A DNA stretch of 64,000 bases from assembly GCF_023715445.1 (NCBI RefSeq), contig NZ_JAMBOD010000001.1:1054001-1118000 (forward strand), read 5' to 3'. Shown in pieces: positions 1 to 9,275 of this stretch. The position numbers and the translations under genes were made by a program. Below the pieces are notes generated by a model, which saw only the letters and a program-made list of their open reading frames with translations, did no database searches and was not told the origin of the DNA. Position 1 is the first letter of the stretch. Each line of letters opens with the position of its first letter. The DNA is from Fictibacillus nanhaiensis (GTDB taxonomy: Bacteria; Bacillota; Bacilli; Bacillales; Fictibacillaceae).

Positions 1-116
1 GGAAGAAAATAAAACGAGCTATTGAGTCAAAATATGGTCCCCTTCAGCAGTATGGAAACAGTTATTCCGGAATGCCCTGGAATTGGAGCAGCGGACCGTG
101 GCCGTGGCAGCTGTAA
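1..116 (+). CDS. cotJB: Spore coat protein CotJB, C-terminal end (partial)
   Basis: The reading frame enters from the left edge and stops at 114-116. The last 37 residues are visible and end in the aromatic tail [11 protein letters not shown], with KYGPLQQYG before it, typical of the CotJB C-terminus. CotJB is part of the cotJABC spore-coat operon made in the mother cell. It lies 29 nt before cotJC in the same direction, as expected. The start is outside the window. Confidence 0.85.
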   Translation, partial: KKIKRAIESKYGPLQQYGNSYSGMPWNWSSGPWPWQL

Positions 117-145
117 AAAGGAAAAGGAAAAGGGGGTAATAAGAA

Positions 146-715
146 ATGTGGGTTTATGAGAAGAAACTGCAATACCCGGTAAAAGTAACATCATGCAACC
201 CGAGACTCGCAAAATATCTAATCGAACAGTATGGCGGTTCTGACGGTGAACTTGCAGCCGCACTTCGTTACTTAAATCAGCGGTATACGATTCCTGATAA
301 AGTAATCGGTCTATTAACCGATATTGGGACAGAAGAATTTGCCCATCTCGAAATGATTGCAACCATGATCTATAAACTGACGAAAGATGCAACTCCAGAA
401 CAAATTAAAGCCGCTGGAATAGAAGACCATTATGTTAATCACGACAGTGCATTATTTTATCATAATGCAGCTGGTGTACCTTTTACTGCAAGTTACATAG
501 CAGCAAAAGGTGATCCAATCGCAGATCTGTACGAGGATATCGCAGCAGAGGAAAAGGCACGTGCTACTTATCAGTGGATTATTAATATGTCAGATGATCC
601 TGATCTAAATGACGCCCTGCGTTTTTTAAGAGAAAGAGAGATTATTCACTCTCAACGTTTTCGTGAAGCTGTTGAAATACTGAAAGAAGAAAGAGACCGG
701 AAAATATTCTTTTAA
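146..715 (+). CDS. cotJC: Spore coat protein CotJC (manganese-catalase-like)
   Basis: 189 aa, the usual CotJC length. It begins MWVYEKKLQYPVKV, a family hallmark, and belongs to the Mn-catalase/ferritin-like fold. Carboxylate and histidine ligand candidates are seen in GTEEFAHLEMIATMIYKL and REREIIHSQRFREA. The start ATG has a strong ribosome site (AAAGGGGGT) about 10 nt upstream. It is the last gene of the cotJ operon and is followed directly by a terminator. Known role of the family: inner spore-coat component, possibly with peroxide-removing activity; the latter is inferred from fold only. Confidence 0.95.
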   Translation: MWVYEKKLQYPVKVTSCNPRLAKYLIEQYGGSDGELAAALRYLNQRYTIPDKVIGLLTDIGTEEFAHLEMIATMIYKLTKDATPEQIKAAGIEDHYVNHDSALFYHNAAGVPFTASYIAAKGDPIADLYEDIAAEEKARATYQWIINMSDDPDLNDALRFLREREIIHSQRFREAVEILKEERDRKIFF

Positions 716-723
716 CGTTGAAC

Positions 724-752
724 CGTCCTGATTTATTCAGGACGTTTTTTTA
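724..752 (+). terminator. Rho-independent terminator after cotJC
   Basis: Stem GTCCTGA/TCAGGAC (725-743) followed by a run of seven T. Ends the cotJ operon. Confidence 0.9.
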
Positions 753-842
753 TTTTAATAATATTTTACACTGGCTTCATTTTTCCCTAACATATATGTC
801 TTATGCTTATATTAGCAAGTTATAAATCAAAGGGGGATTAAC

Positions 843-1394
843 GTGACAAAAGTTATGAATTGGCTTTATGAAAAAGAATGTACGTTTTTCCGGCTTATTA
901 ATGGAAGAATGCACCGAAGTTCAATGGACCGTTTCTTTCAAATGTGGACTCATCTTGGCGGGGCAACAGCTACGATTTCTACAGCAGTTCTGCTTTTATT
1001 TCTTCTCCCTGAACACTTAAAGTCATGGGGCATCATTTGTATGTTCTCACTCATAATCAGTCACATTCCTGTTGCAATTTCCAAAAAAATGTACCCGCGA
1101 AAACGACCTTACTTAAGCTTGCCTGATACGAATATAGGAAATAATCCTTTGAAAGATCATTCCTTCCCATCTGGACATACAACCGCTATTTTTTCAATTG
1201 TTACTCCATTAATCATCTTAAATCCTTTTATTGGTATGTTTTTGCTTTTTGCTGCTCTTTTAGTAGCAATTTCACGAATGTACCTTGGACTTCACTATCC
1301 TTCTGATGTTCTAGCAGGTATGATTCTTGGTATTAGTTCCAGCTTCTTTTCTTTATTTTTAGTAAAAGCTTTTATGTTGCCTTATTTATACTAA
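843..1394 (+). CDS. PAP2-family membrane phosphatase
   Basis: 183 aa, GTG start preceded by AAAGGGGG. The three PAP2 signature motifs are present: K-x6-RP in KMYPRKRP (about residue 80), PSGH in SFPSGHTTAIF (about 109), and SR-x5-H in SRMYLGLHYPSDV (about 144), supplying the catalytic histidines and Asp. Several hydrophobic helices surround them. Family members dephosphorylate membrane lipids such as undecaprenyl diphosphate or phosphatidylglycerol phosphate. Which lipid this one uses cannot be read from the sequence. It stands alone with its own terminator. Confidence 0.88.
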   Translation: MTKVMNWLYEKECTFFRLINGRMHRSSMDRFFQMWTHLGGATATISTAVLLLFLLPEHLKSWGIICMFSLIISHIPVAISKKMYPRKRPYLSLPDTNIGNNPLKDHSFPSGHTTAIFSIVTPLIILNPFIGMFLLFAALLVAISRMYLGLHYPSDVLAGMILGISSSFFSLFLVKAFMLPYLY

Positions 1395-1521
1395 AGGAGA
1401 TAAAGGAAATAAGAAGCTTGCCCTCATTTGAAGGCTCTACCGATAAAGGACACATTATTAATCAATCGGAAGACCAAAAGTCACAATTTAGAAGTAAAAA
1501 ATCATATATTTATATAAAAAG

Positions 1522-1551
1522 AAGCCTGCCAGTAAAAATGGCAAGCTTTTT
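1522..1551 (+). terminator. Terminator after the PAP2 phosphatase
   Basis: Stem AAGCCTGCCA / TGGCAAGCTT (one G-U pair) with a 7-nt loop and a T run. Confidence 0.8.
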
Positions 1552-1589
1552 TCATGTGATTACGTTTGAGGTATGGGTAAAAATCAGTG

Positions 1590-1669
1590 AATCCCACATT
1601 AATTCTGAAAATCCCACGTTATTTAAAATAATCCCACATTAATTCCAATAATCCCACGTTATTTTAAAG
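1590..1669. repeat. Four tandem copies of a 20-bp unit
   Basis: ATCCCAC recurs at 1591, 1611, 1631 and 1651, exactly every 20 bp. Units alternate ATCCCACATTAATT and ATCCCACGTTATTT, so the array is also two copies of a 40-bp unit. The repeat lies in the convergent gap between the PAP2 gene and metK, outside any gene. No dyad symmetry is obvious. Function unknown. Confidence 0.9.
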
Positions 1670-1710
1670 ATATCGAATTTTCGACAAGGCGAGTACACAT
1701 CAAAGCCTAA

Positions 1711-1745
1711 AAAACAGACTCCCTTGAATGGAAGTCTGTTTTTAT
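1711..1745 (-). terminator. metK terminator
   Basis: On the minus strand AACAGACTTCC pairs with GGAGTCTGTT, followed by TTTTTT; it starts a few bases after the metK stop codon. Confidence 0.85.
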
Positions 1746-1750
1746 TAACA

Positions 1751-2956
1751 TTAGATATTTGCTTGTTTTTTAAGCTCTTCTGCTTTGTCAGTTTTCTCCC
1801 AAGGAAGGGCGATATCTGTACGGCCAAAATGACCATATGCAGCAGTTTGCTTGTAGATCGGGCGACGAAGATCAAGCATCTTGATAATTCCAGCCGGACG
1901 AAGATCAAAGTTGTTACGAACGAGTTCTACAAGAACTTCTTCAGATACTTTACCTGTTTCAAACGTGTTTACAGCGATTGATACTGGTTGTGCAACACCG
2001 ATTGCATATGCAAGCTGAACTTCAACTTTATCAGCTAAGCCTGATGCTACGATATTTTTTGCAACATAACGTGCAGCATATGCAGCAGAACGGTCAACTT
2101 TTGTAGCATCCTTACCAGAGAATGCTCCGCCACCGTGACGCGCATAACCACCATAAGTATCAACGATGATCTTACGTCCTGTAAGACCAGCATCACCTTG
2201 TGGTCCGCCGATTACGAAACGTCCTGTTGGGTTAATGAAGTATTTCGTGTTTTCATCGATTAACTCAGCTGGAACAACTGGCTTGATTACTTTTTCTTTA
2301 ATGTCTCTTTGAATTTCTTCAAGCGTGTTCTCTGGGTGATGCTGAGTTGAAATTACGATTGTATCGATACGTACTGGCTTGTCGTTCTCATCATACTCAA
2401 CTGTTACTTGAGTTTTTCCATCTGGACGCAAGTAAGGAATCTCTTCAGACTTACGAACCTCGGTAAGACGGCGGGATAATTTGTGTGCTAATGAGATCGG
2501 AAGAGGCATAAGCTCTTCTGTTTCATTACAAGCAAAACCGAACATAAGACCTTGGTCCCCTGCTCCGATTGCTTCGATTTCTGCATCTGTCATTGAACCT
2601 TCTCTAGCTTCTAGTGCTTGGTCTACACCCATAGCAATATCAGCAGACTGCTCATCGATAGAAGTCAGAACAGCACATGTTTCAGAATCGAAACCGTATT
2701 TCGCACGGTCATACCCGATTTCTTTAATTGTCTCACGGACAACTTTTGGGATATCTACATATGTTGAAGTTGTGATCTCACCTGCAACAAGAACAAGACC
2801 TGTTGTTACAGAAGTTTCACAAGCTACACGAGCATTTGCATCATTTGCTAAGATTTCATCTAGAATCGCATCTGAAATCTGGTCACAAATTTTATCCGGA
2901 TGACCTTCTGTAACTGACTCAGATGTAAATAAACGACGACTAACTTTTTTGGACAA
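1751..2956 (-). CDS. metK: S-adenosylmethionine synthetase
   Basis: 401 aa, full length for MetK. Makes S-adenosylmethionine from ATP and methionine. Landmarks are the N-terminal [17 protein letters not shown] (ATP/metal site), [10 protein letters not shown] (about residue 120) and the P-loop-like GGGAFSGKD (about 260). The start is TTG, chosen because AAGGGAGG lies 7 nt upstream and MSKK...LFTSESV matches the family N-terminus. A SAM riboswitch sits in the leader, so expression should fall when SAM is plentiful. Divergent from pckA, as in Bacillus. Confidence 0.98.
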   Translation of the reverse strand: MSKKVSRRLFTSESVTEGHPDKICDQISDAILDEILANDANARVACETSVTTGLVLVAGEITTSTYVDIPKVVRETIKEIGYDRAKYGFDSETCAVLTSIDEQSADIAMGVDQALEAREGSMTDAEIEAIGAGDQGLMFGFACNETEELMPLPISLAHKLSRRLTEVRKSEEIPYLRPDGKTQVTVEYDENDKPVRIDTIVISTQHHPENTLEEIQRDIKEKVIKPVVPAELIDENTKYFINPTGRFVIGGPQGDAGLTGRKIIVDTYGGYARHGGGAFSGKDATKVDRSAAYAARYVAKNIVASGLADKVEVQLAYAIGVAQPVSIAVNTFETGKVSEEVLVELVRNNFDLRPAGIIKMLDLRRPIYKQTAAYGHFGRTDIALPWEKTDKAEELKKQANI

Positions 2957-3049
2957 ATTAATATCCTCCCTTAATTGCTTTCAGTATGATACGGTACTTT
3001 ATTCTTATCTTTACATGCATAGTTTATGTTCTTAACTTGAAAAAGGCAT

Positions 3050-3096
3050 AAAAAAAGCCCTTCCCTGTTTGACATATCATTCACGAGGGAAAAGGT
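3050..3096 (-). terminator. Riboswitch-controlled terminator in the metK leader
   Basis: Minus-strand CCTTTTCCCT pairs with AGGGAAGGG across an 18-20 nt loop, followed by CTTTTTTT. This is the expression platform of the S-box riboswitch. Confidence 0.85.
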
Positions 3097-3118
3097 TTTA
3101 AAATCCAAATGCCTTCAA

Positions 3119-3259
3119 CCTCTTATTGTCCAAGGTTATTTTCACCTTGCAGGTTAGCACCTTTTCATTTCTGGTGGATCGTTTCTTCGTTCCACTTTCA
3201 TGTCGGTTGCTGGGTTTCATAGGGCCTGTCCCTCCACCTACTCAGAATAAGAGTAGCCG
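3119..3259 (-). promoter_or_regulatory. SAM (S-box) riboswitch aptamer
   Basis: The minus strand carries the S-box core: CTCTTATT (P1 5' side), AGGTGGAGGGAC, GGCCCTATGAAACCC, AGCAACCG, and AATAAGAG (P1 3' side). These are the conserved SAM-binding elements, and the downstream gene is metK. Binding of SAM should favour the leader terminator at 3050-3096. Confidence 0.95.
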
Positions 3260-3269
3260 TTCTCGAAAT

Positions 3270-3298
3270 ATGATAGCGTAATGACATAGTCATGTCAA
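3270..3298 (-). promoter_or_regulatory. metK promoter (sigma-A type)
   Basis: Minus strand TTGACA (3298-3293), 17-nt spacer, TATCAT (3275-3270), just before the riboswitch start. Confidence 0.8.
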
Positions 3299-3347
3299 TA
3301 GAAATACCCTATAATAAAAGAAGAAACAAGTTTATCATGTAAAATTT

Positions 3348-3361
3348 TGAAATCGTTTTCA
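3348..3361. promoter_or_regulatory. CcpA cre-like site
   Basis: TGAAATCGTTTTCA fits the cre consensus TGWAANCGNTNWCA at every position and extends to a 16-bp near-palindrome TTGAAATCGTTTTCAA. It lies about 150 bp before pckA and about 50 bp upstream of the metK -35 element. pckA is the more likely target, but this is inferred from position. Confidence 0.6.
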
Positions 3362-3457
3362 ATATGATGGATAATCATTCGAATATAGAGCCTTTTTTTC
3401 AACAATAAGAACTTTTTTGTAACGCTTTCATAAAATAGTATACATTATTTAATTTAA

Positions 3458-3468
3458 TGTGTTATACT
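3458..3468 (+). promoter_or_regulatory. pckA extended -10 promoter overlapping a CcpN-type operator
   Basis: TGTGTTATACT contains TG-T-TATACT, an extended -10 element. The same 11 bases match the CcpN operator consensus TRTGHYATAYW as I recall it. CcpN represses pckA and gapB in B. subtilis under glycolytic conditions by sites overlapping the promoter. No good -35 is seen. Confidence 0.55.
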
Positions 3469-3514
3469 AATTTTCGAATATATCACTCTAGGATAAAGGA
3501 TGGTACTGTCTGAT

Positions 3515-5098
3515 ATGAATACTTTGGAATTTACGACAACCTTAAATGAACTTGTGACCCGTGATACGACTCACCAGAACTTGCCTGTTCCGGTTTTAGT
3601 AGAAAAATCATTATCAAGAAAAGAAGGCATTCTTACATCTACAGGTGCACTTCGAGCAACTACGGGGAAATACACAGGTCGTTCCCCAGAGGATAAATTT
3701 ATCGTGGAAGATGCCTCCGTAAAAAAATTAATCGACTGGGGCAAGGTAAACAAACCATTTTCACCTGAAAACTTTGATAAATTATATAAAAAAGTACTTC
3801 AATACTTAGGCAGTAAAGAAGAGCTATTCTTGTTTAAAGGGTTTGCAGGTGCAGATCAAGAGTACCGTCTTCCTATTCAAGTAATTAACGAATATGCTTG
3901 GCACAATTTATTTGCACATCAAATGTTTGTACGTCCTAATGATGTAGAGCTTACTGCACACGAATCAGAATTCACTGTGGTATCAGCACCTGGTTTCCAG
4001 GCTAACCCTGCAGAAGATGGCACAAATTCTGAAACATTCATAATCATCTCGTTTGAAAAAAGGATCGTACTGATCGGCGGGACAGAATATGCTGGTGAAA
4101 TTAAAAAATCTGTATTCTCCGTTATGAATTACTTACTTCCTGAGAAAGGAATCCTTTCTATGCATTGCTCAGCGAACGTTGGGAATGAGGGTGATGTAGC
4201 TTTATTCTTCGGTCTGTCCGGTACTGGAAAAACAACACTTTCAGCTGACCCGAACCGCCGCTTAATCGGGGACGACGAGCACGGATGGGCAAACACAGGA
4301 GTGTTCAATATTGAAGGCGGATGCTATGCAAAGACAATCGATCTTGCCCAAGAAAAAGAACCGCAAATTTGGAATGCTATCCGTTTTGGAAGTGTTCTGG
4401 AAAATGTAATGATCGATGATGATTCTAGAATTGCTGATTATAAAGATTCAACTTTAACAGAAAATACACGTGCGGCTTATCCTGTTGATGCGATTCCAAA
4501 CATCATTCAGCCAAGTGTAGCTGGTCATCCTAATACAATCATCTTCTTAACTGCTGATGCATTCGGAGTATTGCCTCCAATCAGTAAACTAACAAAAGAA
4601 CAAGCGATGTACCACTTCTTATCCGGGTACACAAGCAAACTTGCTGGAACTGAAAGAGGAGTAACTTCACCGCAAGCAACATTCTCAACATGCTTCGGGG
4701 CTCCATTCCTTCCTTTGCCAGCAACCGTTTATGCTGAGATGTTAGGTAAGAAAATTGATCAGCATAATGTTCAAGTCTTTCTTGTTAATACAGGCTGGTC
4801 TGGCGGCGAATACGGTGTTGGAAGCCGTATGAACTTGGCTTATACACGTTCAATGGTGCAAGCTGCTCTTGAAGGTGAGCTTACATCTGCAGAAACTGTT
4901 ATAGACCCTGTATTCGGTCTTCATATTCCAACACATTGCCCTGGTGTGCCTGATCAAGTTCTTCAGCCAAAGAAAACTTGGGAAAACCCAGAGCAATATG
5001 ATATTAAAGCAAAAGAACTTGCAGATAAATTCAAAGCAAACTTTGAAAAGTTTCAATCCGTTTCTCTTGAAATCATGCAAGCTGGGCCACTGGCATAA
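3515..5098 (+). CDS. pckA: Phosphoenolpyruvate carboxykinase (ATP)
   Basis: 527 aa from the ATG at 3515; an in-frame ATG at 3500 would add five residues. I chose 3515 because MNTLEFT matches the Bacillus PckA N-terminus. Catalyses oxaloacetate + ATP to phosphoenolpyruvate, the entry step of gluconeogenesis. Visible motifs: [23 protein letters not shown] (active-site Lys), P-loop [14 protein letters not shown] and IGDDEHGW (metal/nucleotide site), and NTRAAYP. Transcribed away from metK; candidate CcpA and CcpN sites precede it, which fits glucose repression. A terminator follows. Confidence 0.97.
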   Translation: MNTLEFTTTLNELVTRDTTHQNLPVPVLVEKSLSRKEGILTSTGALRATTGKYTGRSPEDKFIVEDASVKKLIDWGKVNKPFSPENFDKLYKKVLQYLGSKEELFLFKGFAGADQEYRLPIQVINEYAWHNLFAHQMFVRPNDVELTAHESEFTVVSAPGFQANPAEDGTNSETFIIISFEKRIVLIGGTEYAGEIKKSVFSVMNYLLPEKGILSMHCSANVGNEGDVALFFGLSGTGKTTLSADPNRRLIGDDEHGWANTGVFNIEGGCYAKTIDLAQEKEPQIWNAIRFGSVLENVMIDDDSRIADYKDSTLTENTRAAYPVDAIPNIIQPSVAGHPNTIIFLTADAFGVLPPISKLTKEQAMYHFLSGYTSKLAGTERGVTSPQATFSTCFGAPFLPLPATVYAEMLGKKIDQHNVQVFLVNTGWSGGEYGVGSRMNLAYTRSMVQAALEGELTSAETVIDPVFGLHIPTHCPGVPDQVLQPKKTWENPEQYDIKAKELADKFKANFEKFQSVSLEIMQAGPLA

Positions 5099-5186
5099 AC
5101 GACATACGAAAAGTGAACTGAACTACAACGAACAGATTGACCTGTTCTTACACCATCTTGGGACGATGTTAGGTGTAGAAAACATT

Positions 5187-5216
5187 TAGGAGCTGATCAT
5201 CAATCAGCTCCTTTTT
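5187..5216 (+). terminator. pckA terminator
   Basis: GGAGCTGAT / ATCAGCTCC stem (5189-5211) and T5. It overlaps the stop codon of the convergent hydrolase gene. Confidence 0.85.
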
Positions 5217-5998
5217 CCATGTTCCTTCATCCACTCGCATAAGGCATATGTAATTTTCCGATTTTCTTTTGGCGGGAAATAGTGTGTATATTCTGGATAA
5301 ATCCAGGTTTGACAAGGTTTCCCAAGCTCTTTTAACCTTTTTTCTATTTTTAATGTATGCTCCACACTTACGTTTTCATCTTTCATACCATGAATGCAGA
5401 GTAATGGCACTTCTAATTCACCGCAATAGTACAGTGGTGATCTCCGTTCAAATTCCTCAGGATACTTTTCAGGCGTTCCTCCAATGACCCTTTTCATCAT
5501 TCTGCGTAAATCTTCTCTTTCCTCATACGTTACCGCCATATCTGTCACACCGCCCCAGGTAACAACAGAGCGAATTTCCGGATACTCGATCGCTGTAAAA
5601 AGAGCCATAGGTCCTCCTCGAGAGAAACCAAACACGTGAATCTCATTTTTATCTACTTTCGGGAACTGTTTCAACACTTCAAATGCTGCAAAAGCATCTG
5701 TTCGGTCCTCCCCGGCAAAGTCTTCGTTACCTTCACCTCCCTGATTGCCTCTGTAATAAGGAGCCATAACAACAAATCCTTGGGAAGCAAATTGAATGAT
5801 CCTCGCGATTCTTACCATACCTACGGACTTAATTCCTCCCCGCAAGTATAAGAATCCTGGAAAAGGTCCTGTACCTTCAGGTAGAGCTGCCAAACCTTTT
5901 ATTCTTAGACCACCATTCAAATAAGTTACAACATAAAGCTTTATTGTTGGATGTGGGGAAGGAAATCGCTGCCACTCTACAATTTTTGCTCGTTTCAT
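5204..5998 (-). CDS. Alpha/beta hydrolase, prolyl-oligopeptidase-like (YtmA type)
   Basis: 264 aa, an S9-like alpha/beta hydrolase. The nucleophile elbow is GFSRGGP (about residue 125), followed by the acid in GMKDENV (about 208) and the catalytic His in YTHYFPP (about 240). No signal peptide, so cytoplasmic. Its place between pckA/metK and the ytlACD-like transporter matches the position of ytmA in Bacillus. Natural substrate unknown; carboxylesterase or acyl-peptide hydrolase are both possible. Confidence 0.8.
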   Translation of the reverse strand: MKRAKIVEWQRFPSPHPTIKLYVVTYLNGGLRIKGLAALPEGTGPFPGFLYLRGGIKSVGMVRIARIIQFASQGFVVMAPYYRGNQGGEGNEDFAGEDRTDAFAAFEVLKQFPKVDKNEIHVFGFSRGGPMALFTAIEYPEIRSVVTWGGVTDMAVTYEEREDLRRMMKRVIGGTPEKYPEEFERRSPLYYCGELEVPLLCIHGMKDENVSVEHTLKIEKRLKELGKPCQTWIYPEYTHYFPPKENRKITYALCEWMKEHGKRS

Positions 5999-6103
5999 TC
6001 CGACACTCCTTGTTTATTTAGTCGGCAAACACACCTTTTCATTAATCACATACATTATTACATAAAAGTCATGACTTCATCCCTATTCTGCAGGAGGATT
6101 GCA

Positions 6104-7108
6104 ATGAAACATATAAAAAGAAAACTCACATTACTGTTTACTTGTCTGCTTACTTTTTCCTTACTTTTAGCAGGGTGTAACTCTTCCAGTCCGAAACAAG
6201 AAAAAGTCCGTATCGCTGAAGTTACTCGTTCTATCTTTTATGCCCCTCAATATGTGGCTATTGAAAAAGGATTTTTTGAAGATGAAGGTATTAAAGTAGA
6301 GTTAACAACGACTTGGGGCGGAGATAAAACAATGACCGCTTTATTGTCAGACGGAGCTGATGTTGCCCTTGTAGGTTCAGAAACTACGATTTATGTTCAT
6401 GCACAAGAATCTACAGACCCTGTAATTAACTTTGCACAGCTGACTCAAACAGATGGAACGTTCTTAGTGGCGCGTAAAAAGCCTGATTTCTTTTCATGGG
6501 AGCAACTGAAAGGGAGTACATTTTTAGGCCAGCGAACAGGTGGAATGCCGCAGATGGCAGGTGAATTCGGTCTAAAAAAACACGGGATCGATCCTAAGAA
6601 TGATTTAACAATGATCCAAAACATTGATTTTGCAAATATTGCTAACGCGTTTGCGTCCGGAACAGGTGACTATGTACAGTTATTTGAACCGCAAGCAAGT
6701 CTTTTTGAACAGGAAGGCATCGGCCACATTGTAGCTTCGTTTGGTTCAGAATCCGGAAAAATTCCATACACGACTTTCATGGCAAAAGAAAGCTATATGA
6801 AAGAGAATAAAGAAACACTGGAAAAATTCACAAAAGGATTATATAAAGCACAGCTGTGGGTAGAGAATCATTCTTCAGCTGAAATCGCCAAAGTGATCGC
6901 ACCTTATTTTGAAGATACCCCAGTAGAATTAATTGAAACGGTTGTAGAACGCTATAAGAGCCAGCACAGCTTTGCTTTAAATCCTATATTAGATGAGGAA
7001 GAATGGAACAATCTGCAAATGATTATGGATGAGGCTGGAGAACTTCCAAAAAAGATTGAATATGATGTTTTGGTGGACACAACGCTAGCCAAAAACGCGA
7101 TTAAATAA
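6104..7108 (+). CDS. ABC transporter substrate-binding lipoprotein (YtlA/NMT1 family)
   Basis: 334 aa starting at the ATG with AGGAGGATT just upstream; the open frame extends 5' but with no ribosome site. A lipoprotein signal ends LLAGCNS (Cys about residue 26). The mature part begins KVRIAEVTRSIFYAPQYVAI, the pattern of the NMT1/ThiY/SsuA group that binds thiamine precursors, sulfonates and related small ligands. First gene of a three-gene import operon with ATPase and permease downstream. Ligand not determined; no TPP riboswitch is seen in the short leader. Confidence 0.85.
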   Translation: MKHIKRKLTLLFTCLLTFSLLLAGCNSSSPKQEKVRIAEVTRSIFYAPQYVAIEKGFFEDEGIKVELTTTWGGDKTMTALLSDGADVALVGSETTIYVHAQESTDPVINFAQLTQTDGTFLVARKKPDFFSWEQLKGSTFLGQRTGGMPQMAGEFGLKKHGIDPKNDLTMIQNIDFANIANAFASGTGDYVQLFEPQASLFEQEGIGHIVASFGSESGKIPYTTFMAKESYMKENKETLEKFTKGLYKAQLWVENHSSAEIAKVIAPYFEDTPVELIETVVERYKSQHSFALNPILDEEEWNNLQMIMDEAGELPKKIEYDVLVDTTLAKNAIK

Positions 7109-7125
7109 GTTCAGGAGGGATCGTC

Positions 7126-7905
7126 GTGGCCTTTTTGCAGCTAAAATCAGTCGGTCAAACCTACTTTTCAAAAACATCCGCCACAACGGCCTTGGAAGAT
7201 ATTTCGCTTTCTGTAAATGAGGGAGAATTTATTTCCATTCTTGGACCAAGCGGATGCGGAAAATCGACTTTGCTTTCCATTATTGCAGGTCTTTTAATTC
7301 CTACTGAGGGATCCGTTTTGGTTAATAATCAACTTGTAAATCAGCCGCACCCTAAGATCGGTTATATGCTGCAGCAGGATTATCTATTTCCTTGGAAGAC
7401 AATTGAAGACAATATTTTGCTTGGTTTAAAACTAAGAAATCTGTATACACAAGAACACATTCAATCAGCTTTTCGGCTTCTACGAGAAATCGGGTTGGAC
7501 CATACAATCAAAAAATACCCTTCAGAACTTTCTGGGGGAATGAGGCAGAGGGTGGCACTTGTCCGTACATTAGCCACCCAGCCAAAACTGCTTTTACTAG
7601 ATGAACCATTTTCAGCTCTCGATTATCAAACAAAGCTGAAATTGGAAGACTTGGTATCTTCTACGTTAAAAGAACATGGAAAAACGGCAATTCTCGTTAC
7701 TCACGATATTGGTGAAGCAATAGCTATGAGTGACAGTGTGATAATGTTATCCAGCAATCCTGGCCGTATTTTCCGAACGTTTAAAATCACGGAAAGTCTC
7801 AAAAACCTCCTGCCCTTTGAAGCGAGACAGCATCCTGATTTTTCAGCAACATTTCAGCAAATATGGGAGGAGTTGGAACAAATTGAGCAAAACGATTTCG
7901 AATAA
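7126..7905 (+). CDS. ABC transporter ATP-binding protein (YtlC-like)
   Basis: 259 aa, GTG start with AGGAGGGA upstream. Walker [10 protein letters not shown] (about residue 41), Q-loop [10 protein letters not shown], signature LSGGMRQR (about 136), Walker [13 protein letters not shown] and the H-loop VTHD are all present. Sequence type is the nitrate/sulfonate/taurine ATPase family. It sits 17 nt after the binding protein and overlaps the permease start by 23 nt, so translation is likely coupled. Confidence 0.93.
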   Translation: MAFLQLKSVGQTYFSKTSATTALEDISLSVNEGEFISILGPSGCGKSTLLSIIAGLLIPTEGSVLVNNQLVNQPHPKIGYMLQQDYLFPWKTIEDNILLGLKLRNLYTQEHIQSAFRLLREIGLDHTIKKYPSELSGGMRQRVALVRTLATQPKLLLLDEPFSALDYQTKLKLEDLVSSTLKEHGKTAILVTHDIGEAIAMSDSVIMLSSNPGRIFRTFKITESLKNLLPFEARQHPDFSATFQQIWEELEQIEQNDFE

Positions 7906-8689
7906 GAAACACCTTGAGTTTCTTTCAGGTATTAAAAAAGAAAAACGAAACATCTGGATTGTCCAGCTGCTCATTTTTCTAAGTTTTTTTTCACTGTGGG
8001 AAATTGCTTCTAAACAGGGATGGATCAATCCTTTACTGTTTAGTTCACCTTCTAAAATATGGGCTCTTTTTATTGAGAAAGTGAGTGATGGCTCGCTTTA
8101 TATCCATGTTGTTTTTACTCTAGGCGAAACTGTTCTTGGATTTATTTTAGGAACATTGTTTGGAACCTTATTAGCTGCGCTGCTTTGGTGGTCCCCTTTT
8201 TTATCAAAAGTACTGGATCCTTATCTAGTCGTCCTAAATGCTATGCCAAAAGTTGCTTTAGGTCCTATACTTATTGTTGCTATCGGACCTAACTTCGGTT
8301 CAATTATAGCAATGGGGATACTCATCTCCGTCATTATTACAACGCTTGTAGTGTATACTGCGTTTCAAAACGTTGATGAAAACTATGTTAAAGTAGTCCG
8401 CTCATTCGGGGGGAATAAAAAACAGTGTTTTAAAGAGGTCATCCTCCCCGCCTGTTTCCCGAGCATTATTTCATCCTTAAAAGTAAATGTTGGTTTATCT
8501 TGGGTGGGAGTTATCGTTGGTGAGTTTCTCGTATCTAAACAAGGTTTAGGCTATATGATTATATACGGCTTTCAAGTGTTCAATTTTACACTTGTGTTAA
8601 TGAGTCTTTTGATTATTGCAGTTATGGCTACTTTTATGTATCAAGGAGTAGAGTACCTTGAGAGCAAACTCATAAAACATCACTCATGA
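7883..8689 (+). CDS. ABC transporter permease (YtlD-like)
   Basis: 268 aa if it starts at TTG 7883, which has GGAGGAG 11 nt upstream inside the ATPase gene; the open frame reaches back to 7817 without a ribosome site. About six membrane helices and the BPD_transp_1 type EAA loop around [20 protein letters not shown]. Completes the ytlACD-like import system. The substrate is unknown. Confidence 0.88.
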   Translation: MSKTISNKKHLEFLSGIKKEKRNIWIVQLLIFLSFFSLWEIASKQGWINPLLFSSPSKIWALFIEKVSDGSLYIHVVFTLGETVLGFILGTLFGTLLAALLWWSPFLSKVLDPYLVVLNAMPKVALGPILIVAIGPNFGSIIAMGILISVIITTLVVYTAFQNVDENYVKVVRSFGGNKKQCFKEVILPACFPSIISSLKVNVGLSWVGVIVGEFLVSKQGLGYMIIYGFQVFNFTLVLMSLLIIAVMATFMYQGVEYLESKLIKHHS

Positions 8690-8696
8690 ATTCTGA

Positions 8697-9176
8697 TTAG
8701 ACCAGGGAATGTTCGAGGGCGTATTTCATGCTTTCTTGCAATACCTGGTCTTTCATCATAAAGCTGAAAGTCTTGTTCGTTGCTACGTCTTCTGGCAGGT
8801 CGCTCATTAAAACAGGTCCGTTTGTTTCAAAATAACGGTGTTTCAATAAAATCTTATCAACAACCGCAACATAAATATTTTTAATGATTTTTCCGCCTTT
8901 ACCATCTACGTAATATTGACCAATGTATTTTAATTCTGAAACTCTGCCTCCGGTTTCTTCAAACACTTCACGAACAGCTGCTTCATCTGCGGTTTCGCCC
9001 GGCTCAACTTTTCCGCCAGGAAATTCTATACCGCGTCTTGGATGTTCGGTTAGCAGCCATTGGTCTTTAAACTTACAAATACACCACACATGTTTTGGGG
9101 CCTCAGAAAATGGGTGGTCAGTAAACGATAATTGTACGGTGTTGTTATAAAAATCTTTAAATGTAATAATATCCAT
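8697..9176 (-). CDS. ytkD: Nudix nucleoside triphosphatase YtkD
   Basis: 159 aa from ATG 9176 (MDIITFKDFY aligns with known YtkD starts; a TTG six codons earlier is possible). The Nudix box GGKVEPGETADEAAVREVF followed by EETGG is intact (about residues 57-80). YtkD is an antimutator type enzyme that hydrolyses oxidised and normal nucleoside triphosphates; activity here is inferred from family. Convergent with the transporter operon, as in Bacillus. Confidence 0.9.
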   Translation of the reverse strand: MDIITFKDFYNNTVQLSFTDHPFSEAPKHVWCICKFKDQWLLTEHPRRGIEFPGGKVEPGETADEAAVREVFEETGGRVSELKYIGQYYVDGKGGKIIKNIYVAVVDKILLKHRYFETNGPVLMSDLPEDVATNKTFSFMMKDQVLQESMKYALEHSLV

Positions 9177-9251
9177 CGCATTACTCCATCTCAACTGTTT
9201 CCTCTATTGTAAAGTTCACATGATTTAAAGTCCATTTGTTTTAATCGTGAA

Positions 9252-9275
9252 AAAACATGGGTAACCCCATGTTTA
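9252..9275 (-). terminator. Terminator overlapping the stop of the next gene
   Basis: Minus-strand AAACATGGG-GTTA-CCCATGTTTTTT, covering the stop codon of the gene at 9273-9827. Confidence 0.8.

Noticed and set aside
27-392. Minus-strand 121-aa frame over cotJB/cotJC
   Set aside because: Lies antisense to two well-recognised coat genes; no ribosome site and unlikely composition.
1418-1642. Plus-strand 74-aa frame after the PAP2 gene
   Set aside because: Runs through a terminator and into the tandem repeat; no ribosome site or family pattern.
1590-1669. Possible CRISPR array
   Set aside because: The 20-bp units are contiguous with no unique spacers, and no cas genes are present.
2481-2903. 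Plus-strand 140-aa frame inside metK
   Set aside because: Antisense shadow of metK.
5951-6103. N-terminal extension of the YtlA-like lipoprotein
   Set aside because: The signal peptide and AGGAGG place the start at 6104; the extension overlaps the divergent gene.
5999-6103. TPP riboswitch before the ThiY-like transporter
   Set aside because: The leader is only about 100 bp and lacks the conserved CTGAGA thi-box elements.
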